A stretch of 64,000 bases of DNA, taken from RYN-230 sp963834515 (lineage in GTDB: Bacteria; Actinomycetota; Actinomycetes; Streptosporangiales; Streptosporangiaceae). Where the stretch lies: NCBI GenBank assembly GCA_963834515.1, contig CAWICB010000002.1, forward strand, positions 1,173,501 through 1,237,500, given 5' to 3'. Numbering within the stretch: position 1 is the first letter of the stretch; the number at the start of each line of letters is the position of its first letter. The notes beneath the pieces are model-generated. The model had not been told where the DNA came from and ran no database searches. It saw only the letters and a program-made list of their open reading frames with translations. This document shows positions 48,449 to 57,499 of the stretch, in pieces. The position numbers were made by a program, and so were the translations under genes.

Positions 48449-48526
48449 CCGGGCAAGATCACGGTCAAGAGCGCTTCGCGTCACACGTGATGCCCTACGG
48501 GCCCTCTTGACCGTGATCTTGCCCGG
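48449..48526. repeat. 23-bp perfect inverted repeat
   Basis: Arms ccgggcaagatcacggtcaagag (48449-48471) and its exact complement (48504-48526) enclose 32 nt. It stands in about 630 nt of sequence (47973-48607) without a convincing gene. It could be a bidirectional terminator, a small non-autonomous element or a protein site. Confidence 0.85.
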
Positions 48527-48607
48527 CTCGGTTCAGCGCCTATCGGGAGCATGGGACGGGAGCGGACTCCGGCCAACTGGTCCCCCCGGCCCCATAGGCT
48601 CAGATCC

Positions 48608-48922
48608 ATGAAACAGGCGATCTACGGGACCTTCCCCGTCGTCTACCCGGCCGCGGCTGACTACTTCGACTGCGAAGCAGCCTGCGCTCTCGCTGACGGC
48701 CGGTGCGACGGCCCTGTAAAGGTGCACGCCTACTTCTACACCGAGGGCCCGGACCTGGTGGACGCCGACGGCGAGATCGTCGCGGAAGTCCCCTCGGCCG
48801 CCGAGCTGCTCCTGGCCGATGGGATCGACTACATCGAGCTTTGTGCTGTCCACCACAGCGAGTGGTGGCACGATCAGCGGGACGAGTACAGGGCTCGAGC
48901 AAAGGCTGACAACACTAACTGA
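48608..48922 (+). CDS. Hypothetical protein
   Basis: 104 residues, acidic, soluble. Two Cys (DCEAACAL and GRCDGP) and the segments YFYTEGPDLVDADGEIV and HHSEWWHDQRDEY are visible. I do not recognise a family. It lies in the island. Confidence 0.55.
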   Translation: MKQAIYGTFPVVYPAAADYFDCEAACALADGRCDGPVKVHAYFYTEGPDLVDADGEIVAEVPSAAELLLADGIDYIELCAVHHSEWWHDQRDEYRARAKADNTN

Positions 48923-48999
48923 CAACAGCCGGTGCGATGTACTCCGGTCCCGAGAACCACCGCACGCCCTCTGCGACCTCGATTCCATCGCCAGGACGC

Positions 49000-49057
49000 C
49001 AACCTCTGCTCAACTGATAAGGAAGAGGCTCGTGGCTCAAATCCACGAAGCCCACTC
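49000..49057 (+). other. Remnant resembling the 3' half of a tRNA-Ile (GAT)
   Basis: caactgataaggaag looks like an Ile anticodon arm with loop ctgataa. It is followed by a variable loop and the T-arm cgtgg-ctcaaat-ccacg, then gaagcccac. No 5' half is present. It may be an att trace of another element. Confidence 0.4.
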
Positions 49058-49108
49058 AGATCAAGACTCCTGCTGGCTCCTGGCCGCAGCAAAATTCATC
49101 GATAGTCG

Positions 49109-49615
49109 TCAGGTGGAGCCGTTGGCACAAACAAGCTGGATCGACAAGCCAGAGATGCTGGCCGCCTCCCCGGCATAGAACACTGCCCCTGAGCCGTCAG
49201 GATTCACAGTCACACCCGTGTAATCCGACTGGAGGAAGGGTAGAGTACCGGCCTCCTGCACGGCTACTTTGCCCGGTGGGCACAAGATGGTGGCCTGGTC
49301 AACTCCCCCAGAACACAGCGGGCTACCCGAAACTGTGACGTTGCCGAGATTGTCAAGCGATGCCGTGCAATCGATAAGCTGCCACCCAGTCAATCCTGAA
49401 GCAACGGTGCTAGGCCAAGAAATGCCCCTCTCGTTCTTACGGCAGCTTTGGGTGCTGCTATCAATGACCCTCAGCCGACCGCCGTGCACGTTGTAGCAGG
49501 CATGGATGGTACCTGAGGAATCGGGGATAGACGCCTGCGCGACGCCAAAGCCTACGCCGATACAGGAAAGCACGCCCGAGGTCACTAGAGCGGCCGACCA
49601 AAGCCTAACTCTCAT
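49109..49615 (-). CDS. Secreted hypothetical protein
   Basis: 168 residues with a signal peptide (LWSAALVTSGVLSCIGVGFGVAQA). The mature start IPDSSGTIHACYNVHGGRLRVID followed by SCRKNERGISW matches a recurring secreted actinobacterial protein type of unknown role. Four Cys suggest disulfides. ATG 49615 is preferred over the TTG 3 nt before because GAGAGGAG then has proper spacing. It is visibly less GC-rich than the core genes, which suggests transfer. Confidence 0.75.
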   Translation of the reverse strand: MRVRLWSAALVTSGVLSCIGVGFGVAQASIPDSSGTIHACYNVHGGRLRVIDSSTQSCRKNERGISWPSTVASGLTGWQLIDCTASLDNLGNVTVSGSPLCSGGVDQATILCPPGKVAVQEAGTLPFLQSDYTGVTVNPDGSGAVFYAGEAASISGLSIQLVCANGST

Positions 49616-50141
49616 CAATATTCTCCTCTCTGACTCAGACGAACGTTACACGCAAAGAACTTGTACTGCAGTCGAAATGCTTTACGTCCGTTATGCCTTT
49701 AGACAAACTGACCTGAACGTGCGAAAGGGGCACACCAATCCATACGAGCAACGGGCTGCGGTAGGGGCAAGACCCTGTCTAACCCTCGCCAGGAAGGCGA
49801 CAACCCAGCTTCGGCTGATCCCGCATGAATGCGGCAAGCGTAACGTCACAGCCGATCACTGGATATGCGGATTGATGCTCTCGAGACATCACAATGGTTG
49901 GGGATGCACACTGACACCCACAACCGGCACCAACGAGCTCGGCATCCAGGGAAGCCCTGAGGGGACAGCGACCTAAAACGGTGAGTCCCTAGTCGGCGGA
50001 CTTGGACTTCGTTGCATCGCCATTGCCTCGACCTCCGCCTGCCCACATCCCTGCTCGGCCATCCGTCAGGAGGGCGGAGGGGCCTCGAATTCCCGCCGCT
50101 TCCGTTCAAATTCAGTATCTACAATTGTGCAAAATCTCCGT
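49616..50141. other. AT-richer intergenic stretch
   Basis: About 525 nt with no recognisable gene on either strand; it should hold the promoter of the secreted protein. Composition is lower in GC than the rest of the window. Confidence 0.4.
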
Positions 50142-50555
50142 TCAAGTTTCGTCTTGGCGTTCGACTCTATAGACCTCACGTACCTCCGCCCACCATTCAC
50201 GTGCAAACTCAGAAGTGAACAGATGGGCTGATTCAACTCGAACGCTTTCGTCAGACATTGCTTTGATCGAGTGGCTTGCCTCCCAATGCCTCACCTGCCA
50301 ATTTACTAATGCCCCTTTGCCCATCCGCTCAGCATCGGAGAATCCGAATGCACCAGCAGCCAGTGTTGGACTACTCAACGACATCTGAATGAGAATGGCC
50401 TGCATCGCCCGCGTGGCCTGAAGCTGACTAATTCGGAGCTGGCGATTTTGCAGAAGAAGGCTTGCTGCAACTCCCACCAGCGCGATCGAGGATATTAGTA
50501 TGGATATCAGAGAGATAACCATGTACCAGCCACCCATCAAGTAGTTCGAACGCAT
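50142..50555 (-). CDS. Membrane protein of DUF6082 type
   Basis: 137 residues. One N-terminal helix (MVISLISILISSIALVGVAASLLL) is followed by LRISQLQATRAMQAILIQMSLSSP, the typical DUF6082 heptad, and a soluble tail. Function unknown. An IS element ends 8 nt upstream of ATG 50555, so any native ribosome site for that start is lost; ATG 50522 is an alternative. Confidence 0.65.
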   Translation of the reverse strand: MRSNYLMGGWYMVISLISILISSIALVGVAASLLLQNRQLRISQLQATRAMQAILIQMSLSSPTLAAGAFGFSDAERMGKGALVNWQVRHWEASHSIKAMSDESVRVESAHLFTSEFAREWWAEVREVYRVERQDET

Positions 50556-51161
50556 GATAAATGAGCCTTTTTCGTGCGCCCAGCAGAACAGGAGGTAGCA
50601 CCGTGACGTAAGGCCATGGTGGTTCTTCGTGTTCGTAAGCTCGTCGTCGCCTGCCGGTGTGAGTCCGGTCCGGGTAGCTGCCAGGAGGCCCGGTAGCAGG
50701 CTGGCGGTGCCGTCTGGAAACGGGCGGGGCCGGAGCCCAGCGTCAGAAGCCCTTTCGGGGGGAGCGACGATGCGGTCCGTAGCATGACGCGAAGCCTGCG
50801 GCGTCGTTACTCAGCCGCCTTCTGGGTGGACGAGGGAGTGCCGAGCCTCTCGAAATCGGGGCGAAGGCCATGGAAGCGGTGCAGATCCTGGATTGCAGCC
50901 GTGAAGGACTCCCCGGCGTATTCGGCGCGGAACGTATCGAGGGTGGCGGCGGGAACTGGGGAGGCCCTCCCCGGCTCGGCAGCCTGCGGGTGTTGCTGCC
51001 GGAGCGTGGCGTTCTATAACCGGTGACCCCGGGAAATGGATGGCTGGCCGGGTGGGCGTCGGAGGCGGCCGTAGTACCGGTTGAGCCGCAGGACAACACA
51101 ACCTGCGGTGATGGGAAGGGCCGCTGCTTCGTCGGTGCACATGCCTGTTAGGAGGGGCCCG

Positions 51162-52541
51162 GTGAGTGCCGTTTCGGCTAGTCCCGCCGCTTTGGGGTCT
51201 GGGGTGTCCCTGGACCCGGTCCGTGCTTTGCAGCATGCGCTCTACCGGGCGGCCAAGGCCGATCCCGGGCGGAGATTCCACGCGCTATATGACAAGGTCA
51301 GCCGCAGTGACGTTCTGTGGCGCGCGTGGGCTGCGGTGCGCAGTAATAATGGCGCGCCGGGCATTGACAAGGTCACCTTGGCCTCCGTCGAGGAGTACGG
51401 GGTTGCCCGGCTGCTCGATGAGCTGGCCAGCGAACTGGGGGAGAAGAAATACCGGCCGTTGCCGGCCCGGCGGGTGATGATCCCGAAGCCGGGAACGGCG
51501 GAGCAGCGGCCGTTGTCGATTCCCCCGGTCCGCGACCGGATCGTGCAGGCCGCAGCGAAGATCGTGCTCGAGCCGGTCTTCGAGGCGGACTTCCTGCCAG
51601 CCAGCTTCGGGTTCCGCCCGAAGCGCTCGGCGCACGATGCCCTGCAGGTGCTCATCGATGAGTGCGGGCGGGGCCGCCGGTGGGTGGTTGAGACGGACAT
51701 CGCCAGCTGTTTCACGGCGATCCCGCATGAGAAGTTGATGCAGGCGGTGCAGGAACGCGTCTGCGACCAGGCCGTCCTGAAGCTGCTGCGCGTGATGCTG
51801 CGCGCCGGGGTGATGGAGGACGGGCAGGTCCGGCGGAGCGTGACCGGGACCCCACAAGGCGGTGTGCTTTCACCGCTGATGTGCAACGTCTACCTGCACC
51901 GGCTGGACCGGGCATGGGACGAGCATGACGGGGTGCTGGTGCGGTTCGCCGATGATCTGGTCGTGATGTGCTGGTCCCGGGGCCAGGCTGAGCGGGCGCT
52001 GGAGTGCCTGACGGCCTTGCTGGCTGATCTCGGCCTGGAGCCGAAGGCGGCCAAGACCCGCATCGTGCACCTGGAGGTAGGAGGCCCGGGGTTTGATTTC
52101 CTGGGCTTTCACCACCGGCTGGTGCGCTCGCGGGGGGACCGGGGCAAGCCGAAGGTGACGTTCTTGGCCCGCTGGCCCGCGGACAGGGCCATGCAGCATG
52201 CCCGTGACCGGATCCGGGAGCTGACCGGACGGCGCTGGCTGCCGCTGCGGCCCGGGGCGATCGCGCAGGAGGTGAACGCGTTCCTGCGCGGCTGGGCTGC
52301 GTACTTCAGGTACGGGCATTCAGCTCAGCGCCTCAGCAAGATCAGGCAGTACGCGCGGATGCGGCTCGCGCTGTTCATCAGCAAGAAGCACCGCCGCAGC
52401 CGCGCCTTCGGATGGTGGGTAATACTCACCTCGACTCCGAGGGAACTCGGCCTGATCAGCTTGTATGGAATCGTCGTCGCACCCAGGGCCGGGAAGCCCT
52501 GGCGGGACAGGCCGAATGCCGGCGGTGAACGGCGTCGGTGA
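51162..52541 (+). CDS. ltrA: Group II intron reverse transcriptase/maturase
   Basis: 459 residues. RT fingers and palm include GAPGIDKVTL, RPLSIPPVRDRIVQAA, FGFRPKRSAHDAL, TGTPQGGVLSP and the catalytic VRFADDLVVM. A maturase (X) domain follows with LGFHHR and WAAYFRYGHSA. No endonuclease domain is seen. GTG 51162 is chosen because GGAGG lies 6 nt upstream; the longer frame begins at TTG 51081. The stop codon touches the first bases of domain V. Confidence 0.93.
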   Translation: MSAVSASPAALGSGVSLDPVRALQHALYRAAKADPGRRFHALYDKVSRSDVLWRAWAAVRSNNGAPGIDKVTLASVEEYGVARLLDELASELGEKKYRPLPARRVMIPKPGTAEQRPLSIPPVRDRIVQAAAKIVLEPVFEADFLPASFGFRPKRSAHDALQVLIDECGRGRRWVVETDIASCFTAIPHEKLMQAVQERVCDQAVLKLLRVMLRAGVMEDGQVRRSVTGTPQGGVLSPLMCNVYLHRLDRAWDEHDGVLVRFADDLVVMCWSRGQAERALECLTALLADLGLEPKAAKTRIVHLEVGGPGFDFLGFHHRLVRSRGDRGKPKVTFLARWPADRAMQHARDRIRELTGRRWLPLRPGAIAQEVNAFLRGWAAYFRYGHSAQRLSKIRQYARMRLALFISKKHRRSRAFGWWVILTSTPRELGLISLYGIVVAPRAGKPWRDRPNAGGERRR

Positions 52542-52572
52542 GCCGTGTGCGGGAGAACCGCACGCACGGTTC
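52540..52572 (+). ncRNA. Group II intron domain V
   Basis: gagccgtgtgcgg-gaga-accgcacgcacggttc folds as the 34-nt catalytic hairpin with the AGC/CGU-type triad region and GNRA-like loop. Confidence 0.85.
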
Positions 52573-52707
52573 GAAGCGGCGGGGGCTGGAAACGGAGCGA
52601 CCTGACCATGGACCGGCAGCGAAGCAGCCCGCAGGGGAAACCCGGGGAAAAGTGGCTGCCGGACCTAAACGCCAGGCAACGCCACCGCGCCAGCCCCCGA
52701 CCCTACA

Positions 52708-53517
52708 TCCTTGGGTCTCGCGGGCTTGCAGGACGTGGATGGCTTTGGCCAGCTGCCCGGCGCGCCAGGGGCAGCAGCGGAGTTTGCGCAGGATGCGCCA
52801 GGTCTTGAGCTGGGCGTTGGCGCGTTCCCCGGGAGAGCGTAGCTGGGCATGGGCGCGGTTGGCGTCTTTCTGCGAGGCGGGCTTGCCGCGCCCCCGGTAG
52901 GGAATGCGGACGTGGTCACCGGCGCCGGCGTAGCCCTTGTCGGCCAGGACCACCAGGCCGGAGTCGGCGAGTTCGCGCAGGACGCCCCAGATCCGGGCCG
53001 CGGTCAGGTCGTGCACCGCCCCGGGCAGCGGCCCGGAGACCCACAGGATCTCGCCGTCCGGGGCCGAGATGACCTGCAGGTTCATTCCGTGATGGCGGTG
53101 CTTGCCGGAGTAGAACGGCCGGTCGGCGGCCACCCGGTCGATGGGGATTAATGTGCCGTCGATGACCACGTACGCGTGACCGGCGTGCGTGGCGCCGGCC
53201 AGCACCCGGCGCAGCTTCGGGGAGCGGGCGGCCAGCAGGGCGACGGTCTCGGTGACATAGCGCCAGGCCGTGGCGGTACCAACGCCGAACCCGGCCGCGA
53301 GGTCGGCGAACGTCTCGCCCTTGCGCAGGTAGGCCAGGATCAGCAGGGCCTGCCGGCCGGGGTTGAGCTTGCGCCAGCACGACCCGATCTGCCAGCGGTG
53401 GCGGCGGATGACCCCGGCGGTGTAGTTGAGAGTCCGGGACGACAACGGCAGCGCGGCAGGGTAGAAAAGCATCGGAGCCCCTCGGTGGCAGATGCGGATC
53501 TTGGTCGATCGCTTCAT
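52708..53517 (-). CDS. IS5-superfamily transposase (DDE_Tnp_4), stop codon split by the intron
   Basis: The native protein is 270 residues, ending ...LQARETQG; its TGA is formed only when the intron is removed from the DNA. HTH: LRKGETFADLAAGFGVGTATAW. Catalytic Asp are in VIDGTLIPID and VVLADKGYAG and Glu in SPGERANAQLK. As assembled, translation runs on into antisense intron sequence for about 83 residues to 52456. Activity is therefore uncertain. Confidence 0.88.
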
Positions 53518-53663
53518 CTACCAGGGGCTTCGCTGCGTCCCAAGCCGACACGCCGCCCGTGATCAGCGCATATGCCGGGTCACTCCAAGATCAGGATGAA
53601 AAAGGCTCAATGTATCGTAGCGGGACACAGCGTTGGCTTCAGAGCAGCAGACGTCGCCTTTTA

Positions 53664-54747
53664 GAGCCTGCTTGAGAACTCAGGCGGCTCGTGGCTGGGC
53701 GGTGGCTGATTGCCGGGCGAGGCGGCGGGTCATGACGATGATCATGGCCCAGTGGACGTAGGTCTGGTGGCGGGCGGGCAGCCGTTCGTAGTCGCGGACG
53801 GTGCGGCGGTGGCGGGTGATCCACGACAAGGTCCGCTCTACCACCCACCTGCGGGGCAGGACCTTGAAGGTGTGCAGGTCATCGGGCCTTTTCACGATCT
53901 GGAGGGTGATGCGCAGGCGGGTGTTGGCCCAGGTGACCAGCTTGCCCGCGTAGCCGCCATCCGCCCAGGTGAGCTGGATGGAGGGGAAGGCGCGGCGCAG
54001 GTTCCACAGCAGCGGTTTCGCGGCGTCGCGGTCCTGGACGGACGCGGCGGTGACCAGCATCATCAGCAGTAAGCCGCCGGTGTCGACGGCGATGTGGCGC
54101 TTGGTCCCGTTGATCTTCTTCCCGGCGTCGTAGCCACGGCGGGCACGCGCGATCATCTCCGAGCCCTTCACCGACTGGGAATCGATGATCGCCGCGGTCG
54201 GTGCCGGGCTCCGGCCGGCCGCGGCGCGGACCCGGCCGCGCAGGTCATCATGCATCCGGGCGGTGGAGCCGTCCGCCTCCCACTTGCCAGCCCACCAGTA
54301 CACCGTCCCGGCGGGCGGGAAGTCGGCGGGCAGCGCCCGCCACACCGGCCCGTTATGGGTGAGGTAGCGGATCGCATCGGCGATGTCGCGCATGCACCAG
54401 CTGGCGGGACGGCCGCCGCGCCCGGCCAGCCACGCCGGGGGCGGCAGCGACGGCTCGCAGACCGCCCATTCCGCTGCGGTCATGTCTGAGGGGTAGCGGC
54501 GGGCGCGGGTGCTGCGGGAGGCCCCGCCGGGGCAGCACCGGCACGCCACCGCGCCGGCGACCGGGGCCGGGTGGACACGCTCATCGGCGGCAGGGTAGAA
54601 CGGCACGCAAGGCTCCTGGCATCGCGCTGGATTCGACACCCAAGCGATTACCAGGAGCCTCTTGCGTCACATCAGCGACACGCCGCGCCACGTCCAGGAA
54701 GATCCGGATGCGTCCGGCCTGCGGCAGGCAGGTTCTCAAGCAGGCTC
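53664..54747 (-). mobile_element. IS5-family insertion sequence (about 1.08 kb)
   Basis: Perfect 16-bp terminal inverted repeats gagcctgcttgagaac (53664-53679 and 54732-54747) are flanked by a direct repeat tta (53661-53663, 54748-54750). Confidence 0.9.
53680..54639 (-). CDS. IS5-family transposase
   Basis: Up to 319 residues. The N-terminal domain starts at MTAAEWAVCEPSLPPP, the DDE Asp are in IIDSQSVKGSE and TWADGGYAGKL, and the Glu in RWVVERTLSWITRHRR. The true start may be the ATG at the MTAAEW segment, about 50 codons in. Appears intact. Confidence 0.9.
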   Translation of the reverse strand: MSNPARCQEPCVPFYPAADERVHPAPVAGAVACRCCPGGASRSTRARRYPSDMTAAEWAVCEPSLPPPAWLAGRGGRPASWCMRDIADAIRYLTHNGPVWRALPADFPPAGTVYWWAGKWEADGSTARMHDDLRGRVRAAAGRSPAPTAAIIDSQSVKGSEMIARARRGYDAGKKINGTKRHIAVDTGGLLLMMLVTAASVQDRDAAKPLLWNLRRAFPSIQLTWADGGYAGKLVTWANTRLRITLQIVKRPDDLHTFKVLPRRWVVERTLSWITRHRRTVRDYERLPARHQTYVHWAMIIVMTRRLARQSATAQPRAA

Positions 54748-54831
54748 TTAGAGAGCAGGCACGGCCACCTGTCGCCTCCTAAGCCGTGTGCCCGGTACGT
54801 GCTGGGTCGAGCGGTCAGATCCAGGCATCCA

Positions 54832-54918
54832 CGGTCACTCAAGAGACCCAGCACCACGACGATGACCTGCATGAGCGCTGGTCTGCGAGGTGCAGTCGCA
54901 GCCTTCCAAGCTGGTGTT
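54832..54918 (+). repeat. Diverged direct repeat, copy A
   Basis: Shares ggtcactca, tgacctgcatg, cgctggt and gtcgcagccttc in the same order and spacing with 56310-56392. The surrounding 54751-55114 holds no convincing gene. Confidence 0.45.
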
Positions 54919-55114
54919 GCATCCACTCACGTGGATAGTCCGGGGTCGACTGCCTGGCACAGACTGACACCTGTGGCCGACACCAATGAGAGAAGACCAG
55001 CATCGGCAGCAGTGGATCCGCGGAGGCACGTATGCCCAGGTGAGGGACCTTCCTGGACGTCTGTGCGGCACCTTCTAAGCAGCCGGTCCCTACCGGCCCT
55101 CGGAGCAGCCGCTG

Positions 55115-55369
55115 GCCCTGGACCTCCTGCACTGCTTCGGCCCGGGGATGCTGGTGCTCGCGGACCGGAAGTTCCTGTCCTGGTCCCTGGCCCGCGCCTT
55201 CCTCGCCACGGGCGCGCGCATGCTGTGGCGCGCATCGTCGTCCTTCGCGCTGCGGCCGGTGAAGGTCCCGCCCGACGGCACGTACCTGGCGGAACTGAAG
55301 CCGCCCCGCAAGAGCGACGGCCCCGTGATCACCGTGCCAGGCCCGGCCGGGCGGACCACGAGATCATGA
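55115..55369 (+). pseudogene. IS4-type transposase fragment
   Basis: About 85 codons resemble the middle of an IS4/DDE transposase (FGPGMLVLADRKFLSWSLARAF, ending at the SDGPVITV strand). The LADRKFLSW segment holds the second DDE Asp. Both ends of the protein are missing. It differs from the intact IS4 element at 57.5 kb. Confidence 0.7.
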
Positions 55370-55410
55370 GCCGCTTCTCTTCGCCGTGAGGGTCCGCTAC
55401 CGTCTGAGAG

Positions 55411-56124
55411 ATGGCCGAGGCGCACCGTCAACCCGAGGTGGATCAGTTCATCGCTTGGCTGACGCGGGTAACGCAAATAAAGGAGAAAGACCCCAAGGCG
55501 GGAGACACCCGGGTGCAGCTGGGCGACAAGCTGGGCCCGGGCGGCAAGAAGAAGATCGACACAGATCTGAGCGGTGCCTATCTACCCGCTTGGCAGTACG
55601 TGGTGTCCACGTACCTCGGTCCGGTTGAAGAGATTACCGATGGCCCGCTCACGGCGAAGATGCTTGCGGAGGGCAAACAGCTGTACAAAGCCGCCGCGTC
55701 GATGACGGTGCCCTACGAGCCCGCGGAGCGCGAGCGCGAAAGCTACAGCCGTGTCGTGGCTCCGGTGCTGGCTGGGTTCAGCCTGCCAGCGATCGTCAGC
55801 CTGGCAACAGCGAAAACGCCGGTCCAGCCATATCGCGACATCGCGCTGTCCTGCTTGATCACGGCCACCGGCTTTTTCCTTATCAGCTTCCAACTCACCA
55901 TCGGCCGGGTATACCGCCAGCTCTTTAACTGGGGAACGCTCCGCGCCGGGCTCACCTTCTTCGGCATCGTCTTCCTGGTCGCAGCCGTCATGGTGCTCGT
56001 TGCCGCCGTAGCCCAGCATTGGTGGGTTAACCTTGCGCTGGCAGCCCTCGGCCTAGGGGGTCTCACTCAAGCACTCGCATTGGGTTGGCTGAAGCTGCCG
56101 ATTAGCCGACGATGGACGGTATGA
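55411..56124 (+). CDS. Hypothetical membrane protein
   Basis: 237 residues. The soluble N-terminal half (EVDQFIAWLTRVTQIKEKD, LSGAYLPAWQYVVSTYLGP) is followed by four probable helices (about 118-132, 140-160, 175-200, 203-222). I do not recognise the family. It stands alone between repeat copies in the island. Confidence 0.6.
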   Translation: MAEAHRQPEVDQFIAWLTRVTQIKEKDPKAGDTRVQLGDKLGPGGKKKIDTDLSGAYLPAWQYVVSTYLGPVEEITDGPLTAKMLAEGKQLYKAAASMTVPYEPAERERESYSRVVAPVLAGFSLPAIVSLATAKTPVQPYRDIALSCLITATGFFLISFQLTIGRVYRQLFNWGTLRAGLTFFGIVFLVAAVMVLVAAVAQHWWVNLALAALGLGGLTQALALGWLKLPISRRWTV

Positions 56125-56309
56125 CTCGCACGCCTCGCTGGCCATGCTTTTCGTCCCGCTTCCCACAGCGTCGGTGATGCTGACCTCAGCCGCGTTGTAG
56201 GCCAACGACCCAGGATGGACTCCCAACGGTGTCCAGAGAATGCCAGTATTAAGCCGAGGCAGCCCCGCGCCACCACGTGCCCGATCATGCAGTAAGACAC
56301 GGAAACTCC

Positions 56310-56392
56310 AGGTCACTCATGAGGTCAGCGCCATGACTGTGACCTGCATGGTCGCTGGTAGGGGAAGGTGCTGTCGCAGCCTTCTAAGCCGG
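56310..56392 (+). repeat. Diverged direct repeat, copy B
   Basis: Partner of 54832-54918. The rest of the gap 56125-56695 holds the 15-bp repeat at 56437 and the palindrome at 56668 but no gene. Confidence 0.45.
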
Positions 56393-56436
56393 GGCTAGAC
56401 TCCACGGGACGAACCGTGGCTGGGGCCACACTGTTG

Positions 56437-56451
56437 ACTTGTCAAGTTGCA
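56437..56451. repeat. 15-bp repeat acttgtcaagttgca, upstream copy
   Basis: Identical to 59242-59256; the two copies bracket the interrupted HTH gene. It includes the palindrome acttg-t-caagt. Confidence 0.6.
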
Positions 56452-56667
56452 AAGCCAAACGGATGGGGCAGTGCAGCAGCAAAGTGCAGCAACCAGACCG
56501 GCCCACGTATGACTCTCAGCGATCCAATCCGGCCCGCTGACCTGCCGCAACGGCCTTCATCGACCTTCATGCCACTAGCTACGGACCAGATGGTCAGCTA
56601 TCGCCGACCGGGACATGATGGCGCGTGGGGAATAACTCATCTGCTAGAGCTGTTGTCCGGTCTCAGA

Positions 56668-56684
56668 TCAGATAATTTATCTGA
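56668..56684. promoter_or_regulatory. 17-bp perfect palindrome before the two-HTH gene
   Basis: tcagataatttatctga is AT-rich and symmetric around one base. It ends 11 nt before the ATG and overlaps the ribosome site GAGGGAG, a good place for an autorepressor. Confidence 0.6.
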
Positions 56685-57499
56685 GAGGGAGAAGCATGCC
56701 CGACCTGACTCCAGAGGAACTGGAGGAGATCCGCAAGAGGATCGCGGCCAGAGAGACTACGCAGGCCAAGGAGGCCGCGCGGCTCAGCATCTCGCAGCCG
56801 CAGATGTCGACACTGCTGAGCGGGAAGAAGTACACGCGCAAGAGCCCGGTCCTGAGTCCGGAGAAGCGGGAGGCCGTCGTAACTGCGGTACTGGTTCACG
56901 GCCTGAGCTATGAGGCCGCGGCTGAGGAGTTCGGCGTGACCCCGCAGATGGTCAACCGAATCTTGCGCGCCTGGGGAGAAGACCGTGAGCCTGACAACCC
57001 CGATGTGGAGATCGCGCCGATCCTCTCTGACGGCAAGGTCGGGTCCATCTGGCCGGGAGCGTTCGAGGTGCGCCGCAACAAGAAAACCAGGGAGGTAGTC
57101 ATCCGCTGCCGGGAAGGATACGCGCACACGTCGCAGCCCAAGATGCTCAAGGGCAACAAGGTCAGGCTGCGCGTCCGCGGTCTCGACAGCAGCGTTCACC
57201 GCAACGCCCTGTTTGACGTGAAGGCACTGGAACACGAGGCATTCCGGCACGTCGTCAGCAAGCCCGACCACCGTCCCTGGCAGACCTACATCTACCTGAT
57301 CGACGGAGCGTTTCAGAAGGCACTGACCAAGGGCGGGAAGGCTACCGTTGAGGGACTCCCGGTGCCGCTCGTGCCCATTGTCAAGATGGGGGCAACCCAG
57401 CAGGATGACCCCGCTAAGCGCGTTCCCTCCGACGCCTTCAGGCCCTGGCCCAGGAAGCTGCTCGCATCCTTGCCCGGGTTCGACAAGCCCTATCACGAC

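Larger units (their letters stand above)
50574..52706 (+). mobile_element. Group II intron
   Basis: It begins with gtgcgcc at 50574 (GUGYG consensus), encodes a reverse transcriptase, and ends with domain V and a long domain VI (gggggctgg near 52579 pairs with ccagccccc near 52690), terminal ...ccctac at 52706. Joining the flanks gives gagcctttttc-atccttggg, which restores the IS left end and the transposase stop. It is inserted antisense to the transposase, so it cannot splice from that mRNA. Confidence 0.87.
50563..53608 (-). mobile_element. IS5-superfamily insertion sequence carrying a group II intron
   Basis: Terminal inverted repeats gagcctttttc (50563-50573) and gaaaaaggctc (53598-53608) flank a DDE transposase. 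The flanking aat on both sides is a likely 3-bp target duplication. Without the intron the element is about 913 bp. The 55 nt to the next IS (53609-53663) hold nothing recognisable. Confidence 0.85.

Noticed and set aside
52456..52707. Native C-terminal extension of the IS5-type transposase
   Set aside because: This part lies in the group II intron on the antisense strand; the natural stop codon is rebuilt when the intron is removed.
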